In this document: positions 9,494 to 21,054 of the stretch, piece by piece | Layout of the letters: each line of letters starts with the position of its first letter | Numbering within the stretch: the first letter of the stretch is position 1 | Source of the DNA: Bifidobacterium saguinibicoloris | GTDB lineage: Bacteria > Actinomycetota > Actinomycetes > Actinomycetales > Bifidobacteriaceae | DNA: 64,000 bases | Direction: 5' to 3' | Assembly (NCBI RefSeq): GCF_019331725.1 | Contig: NZ_JAHBBF010000004.1 | Location: 124,001 to 188,000 of the forward strand | The notes under the pieces: model-generated | The model's input: the letters and a program-made list of their open reading frames with translations, nothing else | Told to the model about the DNA's origin: nothing | Database searches by the model: none | Position numbers and translations under genes: made by a program

Positions 9494-11215
9494 GTGAATG
9501 CAGCATCTTCCGTATCCGAGCAATCGCCGGCGTCTTCGTCCCGGCCTGGGTCCCACGTCCGCACGGTGGCGGACCTGTTCGTCGAATGCCTCGTCAACGA
9601 GGGCGTCGACATCATGTACGGCATCCCCGGCGAGGAGAACATCCCGCTGATGGAGGCCATCGCCCGCGACGGGCGCATCCGCTTCGTGCTGACGCGTCAC
9701 GAGCAGGGCGCCGGCTTCATGGCGGCCACGCAGGGCCATCTGACCGGCAGGCCGGGCGTGTGCCTGGCGACGCTCGGCCCGGGCGCGCTGAACCTGACGC
9801 TTCCGGTGGCGCAGGCGAACGCGAGCACGGTGCCGCTGGTGGCGATCTGCGCGCAGGGCAACGTGACGCGTCTGTACAAGGAGTCGCATCAGATCGTGGA
9901 CCTGGTGTCCGTGTTCCGGCCTTTGACGCAGTGGACGTCGATGGTGATGGAGCCGGCGTCCGTGCCGGAGATGGTCCGCAAGGCGTTCTCGATCGCGCAG
10001 CGCAACCGTCCGGGCGCGACCTGCCTGATCCTGCCGGAGGACGTGGCCGAGATGCCGGCGCCCGAGGGCGCGAGGCCGCTGCCCCTGCCGAACCCGATGA
10101 GCTTCGCCCCCACGCCGGACACGATCGAACGCGCGGTGAGCATCATCCGCGGCGCGAAGCACCCGATCATCCTCGCCGGCAACGGCGTGGCGCGCGGCCA
10201 TGCGGAGAACCGTCTGCTCGCCCTGGCCGAGCAGCTCAACGTGCCGGTGGCCACGACGTTCGAAGGCAAGGGCGTGATCTCGGACCGCATCCCGCTGGCG
10301 TTGGGCGTGGTCGGCTTCATGCGCCACGACTACGAGAACTTCGCGTTCGACGAGGCGGACCTCATCATCGCGGTCGGCTTCTCGATCCAGCAGTTCGATC
10401 CGAAGAAGATCAATCCGAACGACGACAAGACGATCATCCACATCAACACGTTCATCGAGGACACGGACGCGCATTATTCGACGGCCCTGAACATCATGGG
10501 CAACATCGACGCGACCCTGTCCGCGCTGGTCGACGCGCTGCGGCGCCAGCGTGTGACGTTCGGCGTGTCCCATCCGAAGATCCACGAGCTGCTGACGGAC
10601 GAATACGAGTCCTACACGCAGGACGATTCGTTCCCGATGAAGCCGCAGCGCATCGTCGCGGACACGCGCCGGGCCATGGAGACGGACACGGACATCGCAC
10701 TGGTGGACACCGGCGCGTTGAAGATGTGGATGGCCCGCCTCTACCCCACCTACTATTCGAACACGTGCGTCATCGACAATTCGCTCTCCACCATGGCGTG
10801 GACGCTTCCCGGCGCGGTGGCGGCTTCGCTGGAGAACCCCGGGCGCCCGGTGCTCGCGGTGATGGGCGACGGCTCGTTCATGATGAACGTGCAGGAGATC
10901 GAGACCGCGGTGCGCGTGGGCGCGCGCATCGTGATCCTCGTGTGGGTGGACGAGGCGTACGGCCTCATCAAGTGGAAGATGGACCTGCATGACGGCAGCC
11001 ACGAGTACGTGGACTTCAACAACCCGGATGTGGTGGAGCTGGGCATGAGCTTCGGCGCGAAGGGCCATCTCATCGAATCGGCCGACCAGCTCTACCCCAC
11101 CCTGCGTGCCGCGCTGCGCTCCGGTTCGGGCATCGACATCATCGCCTGCCCGGTCGATTATTCCGAGAACATGAAGCTCATCGACAAGCTCGGCGAGGTG
11201 GACTTCTCCGGCTGA
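9494..11215 (+). CDS. Thiamine-diphosphate-dependent enzyme, acetolactate synthase-like
   Basis: 573 residues with the three-domain ThDP fold of the acetolactate synthase/pyruvate oxidase family. The N-terminal pyrimidine domain carries the catalytic Glu in RHEQGAGFMA. A central domain follows (ILAGNGVARGHAENRL). The C-terminal ThDP/Mg motif is GDGSFMMNVQEIE. No small regulatory (ilvN-type) subunit is adjacent, which favours a catabolic acetolactate synthase or a related carboligase over the biosynthetic enzyme. I take GTG at 9494; an ATG 14 codons upstream (9452) is also in frame. Neither has a Shine-Dalgarno, and TACACT (9480-9485) lies 8 nt before the GTG. The exact substrate is inference. 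Confidence 0.82.
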   Translation: MNAASSVSEQSPASSSRPGSHVRTVADLFVECLVNEGVDIMYGIPGEENIPLMEAIARDGRIRFVLTRHEQGAGFMAATQGHLTGRPGVCLATLGPGALNLTLPVAQANASTVPLVAICAQGNVTRLYKESHQIVDLVSVFRPLTQWTSMVMEPASVPEMVRKAFSIAQRNRPGATCLILPEDVAEMPAPEGARPLPLPNPMSFAPTPDTIERAVSIIRGAKHPIILAGNGVARGHAENRLLALAEQLNVPVATTFEGKGVISDRIPLALGVVGFMRHDYENFAFDEADLIIAVGFSIQQFDPKKINPNDDKTIIHINTFIEDTDAHYSTALNIMGNIDATLSALVDALRRQRVTFGVSHPKIHELLTDEYESYTQDDSFPMKPQRIVADTRRAMETDTDIALVDTGALKMWMARLYPTYYSNTCVIDNSLSTMAWTLPGAVAASLENPGRPVLAVMGDGSFMMNVQEIETAVRVGARIVILVWVDEAYGLIKWKMDLHDGSHEYVDFNNPDVVELGMSFGAKGHLIESADQLYPTLRAALRSGSGIDIIACPVDYSENMKLIDKLGEVDFSG

Positions 11216-11237
11216 CCGTCTTCCGGCGGCGCATACG

Positions 11238-11277
11238 ATGAAGGGCTTCGGTTCCCCTTGGAACCGAAGCCCTTCAT
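11238..11277 (+). terminator. Bidirectional terminator between the acetolactate synthase-like gene and clpC
   Basis: ATGAAGGGCTTCGGTTCC (11238-11255) pairs perfectly with its complement (11260-11277) across a CCTT loop. It sits between two converging genes. Confidence 0.85.
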
Positions 11278-11310
11278 CCGTCTTCATGGCCGTTCGTCAC
11301 GGCCGGGACG

Positions 11311-13905
<2,595 letters not shown>

Positions 13906-14041
13906 ACTTGTCCTTCCTCAATTGACACTGTGCTTAACTCTAGCGATTCGCGGTGACGTTTGGCGCCCCGCGTCCCGATATTCCGCTATGGACGTACGCG
14001 GGAGGATATGCTGGGGGTATCAGTTCGTCAAGGAGGCAATG

Positions 14042-15019
14042 ATGACCACACAGACATTCAATGCCGCGCCTGACGCCGACATCGTCGTCGGCGTGGACGG
14101 TTCGGACGAGTCGTTCGCGGCGCTGCGGTGGGCCATACGTGAATCGGCCCTCTCCGGTCGCCGGGTGAACGCGGTGTACGGCTGGACCCGGTCGTGGGAC
14201 ATGGGTGCGGAGCCGGACAGCGAGGAGGGCTGGGAACGCGTCCGCCGCGACATCGCGGCCCAGTTGCGCCGGTGGGTGGACGAGGCGTCGGAGGGGGGCG
14301 ATTTCAATCCCGCCGACCTCACGCTCACGTCGGTGAAGGCCTCGGGCACCGCGGCGCTGCTGCAGATCGGCAGGGACGCGCGGCAGATCGTGGTGGGGCG
14401 GCGTTCGCTGGGTCCGGTGGCCCGCTGGTTCCTGGGGTCGCTGTCCGCGTCGCTCGCGGAGTCGGCCGAGGTGCCGGTCACGGTGGTGCGTCTGGCCGGC
14501 GGCGAGGAGGAGACGGTGACGGACGACATCGCGAACGCGTTGTCCCCTGTGGAGGAGAAGGTGCACTATCTGCCGAGCGAGGGCGTCGTGGAGGAGTCCC
14601 GCAGGCCGGTGGTGGTCGGCGTGGACGGGTCCGACATCTCACGTCGCGCGTTGGCGTTCGCCGCCGAGGAGGCGCGGCTGCATGACGCGCCGCTCCAGGT
14701 GCTGTTCTGCTGGCAGTTGAAGGATCTGGGCAGCGTCCCCGGGTATGAGCGCGCGGTGGCCCCGATCGAGGTGGGTCAGCGCCGTGCGGAGGAGATGCTT
14801 GCCGGCGTGCTGGCGGATACCCCGCTTCCCGAAGGCCTCGAGGTGGGGTCGCACGCGTTCCACATCAGCGCGTCGAAGGGGCTCGTCGCCGCGTCCCGGT
14901 ACGCGAGCCATCTGGTGGTGGGGTCGCGTGGCCTGAGCGGTCTGGACGCGCACTTCCTCGGTTCGGTGTCGCGTCAGATCGTGAACTTCGCCGAGTGCAC
15001 GGTCACCGTGGTCCACTGA
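14042..15019 (+). CDS. Tandem universal stress protein (two UspA domains)
   Basis: 325 residues made of two Usp domains. Each starts with the nucleotide-site aspartate (IVVGVDGSDESF at ~14 and VVVGVDGSDISR at ~200). Each ends in the ATP-binding G2xG9xG(S/T) pattern (VVGRRSLGPVARWFLGSLSAS and VVGSRGLSGLDAHFLGSVSRQ in separated form). So it probably binds ATP. Double-domain Usps are common in Actinobacteria and are linked to stress or dormancy. Two adjacent ATGs occur at 14039 and 14042; the second gives 5-nt spacing from AAGGAGG (14030-14036). It is divergent from clpC over a 136-bp shared upstream region. Confidence 0.9.
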   Translation: MTTQTFNAAPDADIVVGVDGSDESFAALRWAIRESALSGRRVNAVYGWTRSWDMGAEPDSEEGWERVRRDIAAQLRRWVDEASEGGDFNPADLTLTSVKASGTAALLQIGRDARQIVVGRRSLGPVARWFLGSLSASLAESAEVPVTVVRLAGGEEETVTDDIANALSPVEEKVHYLPSEGVVEESRRPVVVGVDGSDISRRALAFAAEEARLHDAPLQVLFCWQLKDLGSVPGYERAVAPIEVGQRRAEEMLAGVLADTPLPEGLEVGSHAFHISASKGLVAASRYASHLVVGSRGLSGLDAHFLGSVSRQIVNFAECTVTVVH

Positions 15020-15053
15020 CGTCGTCCACGGGACGGATGCGTCCCCGATGATG

Positions 15054-15093
15054 AGTGGACCCCGCACCATCGTCCGATGGTGCGGGGTCCACT
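15054..15093 (+). terminator. Bidirectional hairpin between the Usp and DUF3027 genes
   Basis: AGTGGACCCCGCACCATCG (15054-15072) pairs with its complement (15075-15093), a 19-bp arm with a nominal 2-nt loop. It sits between convergent genes. Confidence 0.8.
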
Positions 15094-15132
15094 CGTATGC
15101 GCGCCGATGCGGCCGCGCCGTCCGTGACGCGC

Positions 15133-16608
15133 CTATTCGGCGGTGTCCGCGGATGTGCCGTCGTCCGGTTCGGCGCCGTCCGACGGTTCGGGCTCCGGAC
15201 CGGCCTCGTCGGTCTCTTCACCGTCATCCGCATCCGGGGTCTCCCCCGTGCCGTCGTCCGCCGCAGGTTCCATCTCGGGAACGTCCGTCTCGGGAACATC
15301 CGTCGTGGCTTCGTCCGGCACGGACTCCTCCGGCTGTGCCGGTTCCGTTTCGGTTCCGTCCGACTCGGCCGTCTCCTGCGCCGCGCCGTTCGCCGTCGGT
15401 TCCGCCTCGGCGGCGTCCGTGGCGGTTTCCTCCGTCATGGTCTCCCCGGTCTCCGTCCCGGATTCGTCCGATGCCGGGGTTTCGGTTTCGTCCGTCGTGG
15501 CGGCGAGGTCGACGACCGCTTCGAGCTCCGGCTCGTCGTCCGGTTCCACGGTGTTGTCGGCGACGTCCTTGGAATCCGCGTCGATTTCGGTGTTCTCCTC
15601 GATGTCCTGTTCGGTGGCGACGTCCGTGTCGTTGTCGTCCTCCGCGTCGGCCTGCTCGATGAGTTCGACGGGCTCGCGCTCCTCGCGCGGCTGCTGGGCG
15701 ATGATGTCGATGTGCAGGTCGTCGAAGGCGGGCTTCGACTGCACCCACAGGCGGCTGGGCTCCGGCGGATCGATCTCCGAATGTTCGCCGCAGCCGTGGT
15801 CGAGGGAGACCACGCGGCCGTCGTCGGGGCTCCACTTGTTGGCGCACACGCCGAACATGCGGTTGAGCTCGCCCTTGATCGGCACGAGGAATCCGCAGGT
15901 GGAGCACAGGTTGCCGGCGGCGGTCTTCGTGGACATGGCCTTGGGGCCCCTCGGCCCCTCATACCAGCGCTTGGCGGTCTGCGCCCGCCCCAGCTGGGAC
16001 AGCACGTGGCGGCGGGACAGGTCGAATTCCTCGACGGCCTCGGCCTCGTCCTCCGATTCGTCCACGGCCGCCGTCACGGCGGCGTCCCGCTCCCCGTCGT
16101 CCTCGGGGGACGTTTCGGACGTCTCGTGGCCGTCCCCTTCGGAAGCGTCCTCGCCGGACGTCGCGTCCTGCGCGTCCTGCGCGGCGTCATCGGCGGCGGC
16201 GTCCGCGACGGGTTCGGTCCTGCGGAAGCCGTCCTCGAGTCTCGGATCGTCCGGATCGGTGCCGATGGAATCGGTGGGTGCCAGATCGGTGGGCTCCAGC
16301 CGGTCCTTCCACGGCACCCATGCGGGAGGCATGAGCGCGTCGTCGGTGGGGATGAGCGAGGATTCGTTCACCGTCCAGTCGCCGAGTTCCACGTCATGGT
16401 AGAGCGTGACCGACCATTGCCATCCCTCATAGCCGCGCACATGCGCGGCGAGACGGAAATCGGTGACTCCGTCGCCGAGGTCGATGGCGTCGATCACATC
16501 GCCGACCTGTTCGGGTTCCTCGGCCACGGACAGCGCGGTGGCGCGGGCCAGTTCGCGCGGGTCGACCGACGGCGTCCCGTCTTCGCTGATTGCGGTGTTG
16601 TCGCTCAT
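15133..16608 (-). CDS. DUF3027 domain protein with long acidic tail
   Basis: 491 residues. The N-terminal ~270 residues match the actinobacterial DUF3027 family: WQWSVTLYHDVELGDWTVNE, then RRHVLSQLGRAQTAKRWYEG and a small CxxC segment (NLCSTCGF) with a paired downstream C and H (VSLDHGCGEHSE), suggesting a zinc site. The last ~200 residues are almost only Asp, Glu, Thr, Ala and Pro, and a second acidic stretch interrupts the middle (~125-200). This is predicted to be disordered. It starts 9 nt after the upstream cold-shock gene's stop with no Shine-Dalgarno, so it is translated by coupling. The function of the family is unknown. Confidence 0.85.
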   Translation of the reverse strand: MSDNTAISEDGTPSVDPRELARATALSVAEEPEQVGDVIDAIDLGDGVTDFRLAAHVRGYEGWQWSVTLYHDVELGDWTVNESSLIPTDDALMPPAWVPWKDRLEPTDLAPTDSIGTDPDDPRLEDGFRRTEPVADAAADDAAQDAQDATSGEDASEGDGHETSETSPEDDGERDAAVTAAVDESEDEAEAVEEFDLSRRHVLSQLGRAQTAKRWYEGPRGPKAMSTKTAAGNLCSTCGFLVPIKGELNRMFGVCANKWSPDDGRVVSLDHGCGEHSEIDPPEPSRLWVQSKPAFDDLHIDIIAQQPREEREPVELIEQADAEDDNDTDVATEQDIEENTEIDADSKDVADNTVEPDDEPELEAVVDLAATTDETETPASDESGTETGETMTEETATDAAEAEPTANGAAQETAESDGTETEPAQPEESVPDEATTDVPETDVPEMEPAADDGTGETPDADDGEETDEAGPEPEPSDGAEPDDGTSADTAE

Positions 16609-16617
16609 GGGTGTGAA

Positions 16618-17007
16618 TCAGTCCTGTACGTCGAAGTTGTCCGCCACGGCGCGCAGCAGCGTGGCGAGTTTGCGGCTTTCGGCCGCGGAAGGGTAGCGAT
16701 GGCGGCGCAGCGTGTTGCCCGCCGAATCCAGCAGCTTGATGAGGTCCTCGCAGATGGCGGCCATGTCGTCGGGCTTCGGACGCGTGGCCTTGACCAGCGA
16801 CGGTGCGGCCGCCACCGGGGTCACGTCCATCGCCTGCGGGCCCTTGCGGCCCTCGACGACCGAGTATTCCACCTTGGCGCCCTTGCGCAGCGTGGTGGAG
16901 CCGGCTGGCAGAGCGGCCGCGGGCAGGAACACGTCCTTGCCTTCCTCACTGGTGATGAAGCCATATCCCTTGGCGGCATCGAACCAACGAACTCGACCGG
17001 TGGGCAT
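16618..17007 (-). CDS. Cold-shock domain protein with C-terminal extension
   Basis: 129 residues. Residues 1-65 form a cold-shock/OB domain with RNP motifs degenerate around KGYGFITSEEGKDVFLP. The canonical small CspA stops here, but this protein continues for ~60 residues as a predicted helical domain (MAAICEDLIKLLDSAGNTL...). It likely binds single-stranded RNA or DNA. A GCGAGAG site precedes the ATG. It is first in a two-gene unit with the DUF3027 gene, an association I know from other Actinobacteria. A separate short CspA lies at 23415-23618. Confidence 0.9.
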   Translation of the reverse strand: MPTGRVRWFDAAKGYGFITSEEGKDVFLPAAALPAGSTTLRKGAKVEYSVVEGRKGPQAMDVTPVAAAPSLVKATRPKPDDMAAICEDLIKLLDSAGNTLRRHRYPSAAESRKLATLLRAVADNFDVQD

Positions 17008-17073
17008 CGTGTACTCTCGCTTTCTTCACTGGCGTCATTTCTGTAAGCCGGTCCATTCTACCGCATCATGCGC

Positions 17074-17119
17074 GACGCCCCTCCGACTCGCTTTGGGCGT
17101 AGCGCGCCGGAGGGGCGTC
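17074..17119 (-). terminator. Inverted repeat downstream of the sensor kinase
   Basis: GACGCCCCTCCG (17074-17085) pairs with CGGAGGGGCGTC (17108-17119) across a 22-nt loop. It is positioned as the 3' end of the leftward two-component operon. There is no clear U-tract. Confidence 0.5.
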
Positions 17120-17127
17120 CTGTCGGC

Positions 17128-19221
17128 TCAGCGGGAGAACCAGCCTCCGCGCTTCGTCTTGCCGGCCTTGTCCTTGCCTTTCGCCTTGGCCGTCCTGTCC
17201 GCGTCCGCGGCCCGGTCGGCCGCGGACGTCGGCTGGACCGTCGGCGCGACGACCGGACCGAGCGGCAGCACGATGGTGAACGTGAGTCCGCCGCCGGGCG
17301 TCCCGGTCGCGCAGATGAGCCCGCGATGGGCCTTGACCACCGACTGCGCGATGGCCAGTCCCAGCCCGGTGCCGCCCTTCTCCCGCGCGCGGGAGGGGTC
17401 CGCGGTGTAGAACCGTTCGAACAGCTGCGAACGGGACTCGTCCGGCACGCCGGGGCCATGGTCCTCGAACCTGATCACCGCATAGTTGGTGCCGGTGCTC
17501 ATCGACTGGCCGACGTCGGCCGCTTCGAGGAAGTGCCGCATCGACTCGTCGGTGGACGGCATCTGGGCGAGGCGCTCCGGCGCGATCGAGGCGGGCATGA
17601 CGCCCAAGCCAACGCGCGCCGGCGAATCTGACGGCGTGTACCGGTGGATGTTGCCCACGATGTTCGTGACCACCTGGCGCAGACGCGAGGCGTCGCCGGT
17701 GAGGGTGACGGGGGTCATGGGGCCGGCGGCGATGTCGATGGCCGCGGGATGGTCCATGTCGGTCGACGGACGGAACGCCACGGTGCCGCGCGTCACCTCC
17801 CGCTCGGGGTCGAGCGCGTGCAGGTCGTCGAGCGCGTCGGCCACCAGGGTGGTGAGCGAGACGGTCTGCGTCATGTCGATGCCGCGCCCTTCGTCGAGGC
17901 GCGCCAGCGAAAGCAGATCCTCCACGAGGACGGTCATGCGCTGGCTGGATTTCTCGATGTGGGCGATGGATTCGTCGGCCCGTTCGAGCGCGCCGGGCAT
18001 GTCACGCTGCATGGTGTACAGCTCGGCGTAGCCGTGGATGGCGGCGAGCGGAGTCCTGAGCTCGTGGCTGGCGTCGGAGACGAACCGTTTCATCTTCGCC
18101 GTGGTCTGCTCCTGCTCATGGAAGCTTTTCTCGATGCGCGCGAGCATGGTGTTGAGGGAGGCTGCGAGCGAACCGACCTCCGTGTTCTCCGGGGCCCAAG
18201 GCACGCGCTGGCTCAGGTCCCCGGCGGCGATCTTGGCCGCGGTCTTCTCGATACGCTTGAGCGGGTCCAGCGTGCGTTGGATGAGCAGCGCCACCAAGGA
18301 GCCGCCAAGCAGCACGATGGCGATCCCCACGGTGGCGCAGTACCGGGTAAGCGTGTTGATGGTGTCGATCTGGTCGGACAGGGACAGGCCGATGAACACG
18401 ATGCCGCGGAACACCTTGTTGCCGTTGGCGTCCTGGTCCTCCCACCGGAACGCGGCCACGCGCCAGGGGGCTCCCGCCGCCTGGATGGTCTTGCGCGTGG
18501 GGGCCGTCGAGGCCCTCATCCCGGTGGAGCCGGCGGACGAGCCCTCGTCCGCGGGCCGGCCCGCATCGTCCTGGGAATCGGAGGAATCCTGCCCTGAATC
18601 CTGCGAGGCCCCGGAATCCGAGTCCTGACCGGAATCCGAGCCTGACGACGAGCCGCCCATGACGCTCGCGAGCGTGGTGATCTGCGCGCCGGTGGTGAAC
18701 GGCGTGCCGAGCATGTCGTCGGTGAGCGCCGAGTTGGACGGCAGCTGGGGCATGGTGACGACGTTGCCGTCGAGGATCGGGTAGAGCTTCGTCTCGGTCT
18801 GTCCGGTGAGTTTGCCGTCCTGCGCGTAGCGGATCTGGAGGAAGTACGTGTTGAGCCCGTTGTTCCGCTGGTCCATGCTGCGCAGCAGGTCGGTATTGCG
18901 GAAGATGAGGGTGCTCTGCGAGATGATCTGGTTGTCGGTCTTCTCGAGCAGGTAGCCGCTGACAAGCTGTCTGATGGAGGCCGAGATGCCCACCGTGCCG
19001 ATGATGAGCACGACGAGCGTGGAGGCGACGAGCTTGGCGCTCAGCGGGACGCGGTCGAGCCGGTCGAGGAAGAACCGCGTGAAGCGGTGCCATCCCCCGC
19101 GGCGTTTCCCGGCGGCGGGTCGCGCCGCCACAGGGGATGGCGTATCCGCGGCCGCGTTCCCCGGGGCTCCGGCCGGAGGGGTCGCCGTCTCGTCCTGGAG
19201 GGTACGGGGATGGGTGATCAT
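17128..19221 (-). CDS. OmpR-type sensor histidine kinase
   Basis: 697 residues. An N-terminal cytoplasmic Pro/Ala-rich tail leads to TM1 (~62-86, LVASTLVVLIIGTVGISAS) and an extracellular sensor of ~220 residues. Then come TM2 (YCATVGIAIVLLGGSLVALL), HAMP, HisKA with the phosphoacceptor in HELRTPLAAIHGY, and a HATPase with G boxes (FEDHGPGVPDE; GTGLGLAI). The sensor region contains a long Ser/Asp/Gly-rich stretch, unusual inside a sensor, and the HATPase domain has an insertion. Its ATG overlaps the stop of the upstream regulator by 4 bp. The lysine-rich C-terminus (KAKGKDKAGKTKRGG) is also unusual. The stimulus is unknown. Confidence 0.93.
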   Translation of the reverse strand: MITHPRTLQDETATPPAGAPGNAAADTPSPVAARPAAGKRRGGWHRFTRFFLDRLDRVPLSAKLVASTLVVLIIGTVGISASIRQLVSGYLLEKTDNQIISQSTLIFRNTDLLRSMDQRNNGLNTYFLQIRYAQDGKLTGQTETKLYPILDGNVVTMPQLPSNSALTDDMLGTPFTTGAQITTLASVMGGSSSGSDSGQDSDSGASQDSGQDSSDSQDDAGRPADEGSSAGSTGMRASTAPTRKTIQAAGAPWRVAAFRWEDQDANGNKVFRGIVFIGLSLSDQIDTINTLTRYCATVGIAIVLLGGSLVALLIQRTLDPLKRIEKTAAKIAAGDLSQRVPWAPENTEVGSLAASLNTMLARIEKSFHEQEQTTAKMKRFVSDASHELRTPLAAIHGYAELYTMQRDMPGALERADESIAHIEKSSQRMTVLVEDLLSLARLDEGRGIDMTQTVSLTTLVADALDDLHALDPEREVTRGTVAFRPSTDMDHPAAIDIAAGPMTPVTLTGDASRLRQVVTNIVGNIHRYTPSDSPARVGLGVMPASIAPERLAQMPSTDESMRHFLEAADVGQSMSTGTNYAVIRFEDHGPGVPDESRSQLFERFYTADPSRAREKGGTGLGLAIAQSVVKAHRGLICATGTPGGGLTFTIVLPLGPVVAPTVQPTSAADRAADADRTAKAKGKDKAGKTKRGGWFSR

Positions 19222-19949
19222 GACTTCGGTTCGCGGATCATGTAGCCGATGCCGCGCTTGGTCTCGATGAGCGGCGTGACCTTGTGCTTCTCGCCGTCCT
19301 CGCCCTCCACCATGACGCCGTCGACCTTCTTGCGCAGGTAGGAGATGTAGCTTTCGACGATGGCCGCGTCGCCGCCCCAGTCGTACTGCCAGACGTGGTC
19401 GAGGATCTGCGCCTTGGACAGCACGCGTCCGGCGTTGTCCATGAGGTAGCGCAGCAGCTTGTATTCGGTGGGGCTCAGTTCGACGGTCTGGCCGGCGCGC
19501 GTCACGTCGTGCGAGTCCTCGTTGATCTCGAGGTCTCCCACGCGGATGATCGGATCGTCCTCCACCTGTTCGCGGGTGCGCCGCAGGATGGCGCGGATGC
19601 GCGCCACGACCTCCTCGAGGCTGAACGGCTTGGTGACGTAGTCGTCGCCGCCGACGGTCAGCCCCATGACCTTGTCCTGAGTGTCGTCGCGGGCGGTGAG
19701 GAAGAGGACCGGCGCGTCGATGCCTTCCTGACGGATGCGGCGGGTCACGGTGAACCCGTCGATGTCCGGGAGCATGACGTCCAGCACGATGAGGTCCGGA
19801 CGGACCTTCTCGATGACTTCGATGGCCTCGGAGCCGGATGCGGCGGTGCTGACTTCGAAACCGGCGAAATGCAGGGAGGCGACCAGCAGTTCTCGGATGG
19901 ACGGTTCGTCGTCCACGACGACGATGGATGCTTCGATAGGCTTGCTCAT
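19218..19949 (-). CDS. OmpR/PhoB-family response regulator
   Basis: 243 residues. The receiver domain has the acidic pocket (VVVDDEPSIRE), phosphoacceptor Asp in LIVLDVMLPD and the conserved Lys in DYVTKPFSLEE. It is followed by a winged-helix DNA-binding domain (ELSPTEYKLLRYL ... ETKRGIGYM). The start MSKPIEASIV is chosen because the family begins there and GGGAGG lies just upstream; in-frame codons continue to 20087. Its stop overlaps the kinase ATG by 4 bp, so regulator and kinase are translationally coupled. Confidence 0.93.
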   Translation of the reverse strand: MSKPIEASIVVVDDEPSIRELLVASLHFAGFEVSTAASGSEAIEVIEKVRPDLIVLDVMLPDIDGFTVTRRIRQEGIDAPVLFLTARDDTQDKVMGLTVGGDDYVTKPFSLEEVVARIRAILRRTREQVEDDPIIRVGDLEINEDSHDVTRAGQTVELSPTEYKLLRYLMDNAGRVLSKAQILDHVWQYDWGGDAAIVESYISYLRKKVDGVMVEGEDGEKHKVTPLIETKRGIGYMIREPKS

Positions 19950-20028
19950 GCCTCCCAGCATGGCCTCGCTGTCTGACGGTTTCCTGAAAGCCGTCTGTGC
20001 ATTCCGCGCGTCATGCGGCCAGCCGGGT

Positions 20029-20967
20029 TCAGCCGCGCTTCCTGCCGAACAGGCCGCGTTGCCGCTTGCGCGCCTCGCGCAGCTCACGTCGCGTCATCGG
20101 GCGGGACGGCTCCTCCGGCGCGGCCGACGGCTGCTCCGCGGCGGCCGGCGGCTCCGAACCGGACGGCGTCGCGTCGGCCGTCGCGTCGGCCGTCGCGGCA
20201 ATCGTCTCGTCGGCCGTCGTCCCGGCGTCCTCGGTCCCGTCGTCGGACGGGACGTCCGTCGAGGACCGCGCCTGCGCATCCTGCTCGCCGGCGTCCTTGT
20301 CGACTTCGCGACGGCGCCTGACGACGATGGTCACCACGATGACGATGACGAGCACGGCGAGACCCGCGCCCATGCCGATGACGCCGATGGTCACCGTGCG
20401 CGAGTTCGTCGAGGTCTGCTTGCGCTGCTGGATCTCGTCCATCATGGCGATCGCGGAGCCGGACCAATCCTGTTTGGAGGAGTCGGAGAGCGGCTCCATG
20501 GCGGCCTTGCTCAGTGCGTCGACGGTGTCCGAATCGCGCAGCCACTCATCCGAGTTGCTGGAGACCGACACGACGAGGCTGCCGTCCGCGGAAGCCACCG
20601 CGAGCAGCACGGTGTTGGGCTTCGGATTGGTGGCCTCCAACGCCTCCTTCGCCCATTCGGTGGGCTTCGCGCCCTCGCCGAAGCTGTCGACGTAGATGAG
20701 GCGGACGTACACGCCGGATTTCTCGTAGGTCTCCTTGACCTTGTCGGTGACGGCCGAGGCGTTGGAGCCGAGCAGGTTCTGCGTGTCGGTGATGTTGTCG
20801 GTCATCAGGCCGGTGCCGCCGTCGGCGAGGGCGGCGGGAGTTATCCACATCGCGCACAACAACGCCAGAACGGCGCAGACAAGCCATTTCCCGACATGCG
20901 ACACGCCGATGCGGGGGGCTCTGACCACATCGGTCGTTTTTCCGTTGATGAACGATTCGAAACTCAT
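20029..20967 (-). CDS. TPM-domain membrane protein
   Basis: 312 residues. A signal-like helix (~26-45, LVCAVLALLCAMW...) is followed by an extracytoplasmic TPM (YgcG-like) domain (~50-180: VYVRLIYVDSFG..., TVLLAVASADGSLVVSVSS). Then come a TM helix (~200-222, VLVIVIVVTIVV) and a cytoplasmic Asp/Thr/Ala-rich tail ending in a very basic patch (RRELREARKRQRGLFGRKRG). TPM proteins are membrane-associated and of uncertain function. GGTGGAG precedes the ATG at 20967. It is divergent from the WXG100 gene at 21055. Confidence 0.78.
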   Translation of the reverse strand: MSFESFINGKTTDVVRAPRIGVSHVGKWLVCAVLALLCAMWITPAALADGGTGLMTDNITDTQNLLGSNASAVTDKVKETYEKSGVYVRLIYVDSFGEGAKPTEWAKEALEATNPKPNTVLLAVASADGSLVVSVSSNSDEWLRDSDTVDALSKAAMEPLSDSSKQDWSGSAIAMMDEIQQRKQTSTNSRTVTIGVIGMGAGLAVLVIVIVVTIVVRRRREVDKDAGEQDAQARSSTDVPSDDGTEDAGTTADETIAATADATADATPSGSEPPAAAEQPSAAPEEPSRPMTRRELREARKRQRGLFGRKRG

Positions 20968-21054
20968 ACACTCCACCTTAGCGGCCGGTTGCACCAATCG
21001 GCCGCCGTCCGGCGAAGCCGGGCGCATCATCCATGACGAACGAAGGAGACGACG

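Noticed and set aside
13906..13990. Possible HAIR or ClgR operator upstream of clpC
   Set aside because: No CTTGAGT-N7-ACTCAAG and no convincing ClgR palindrome could be read.
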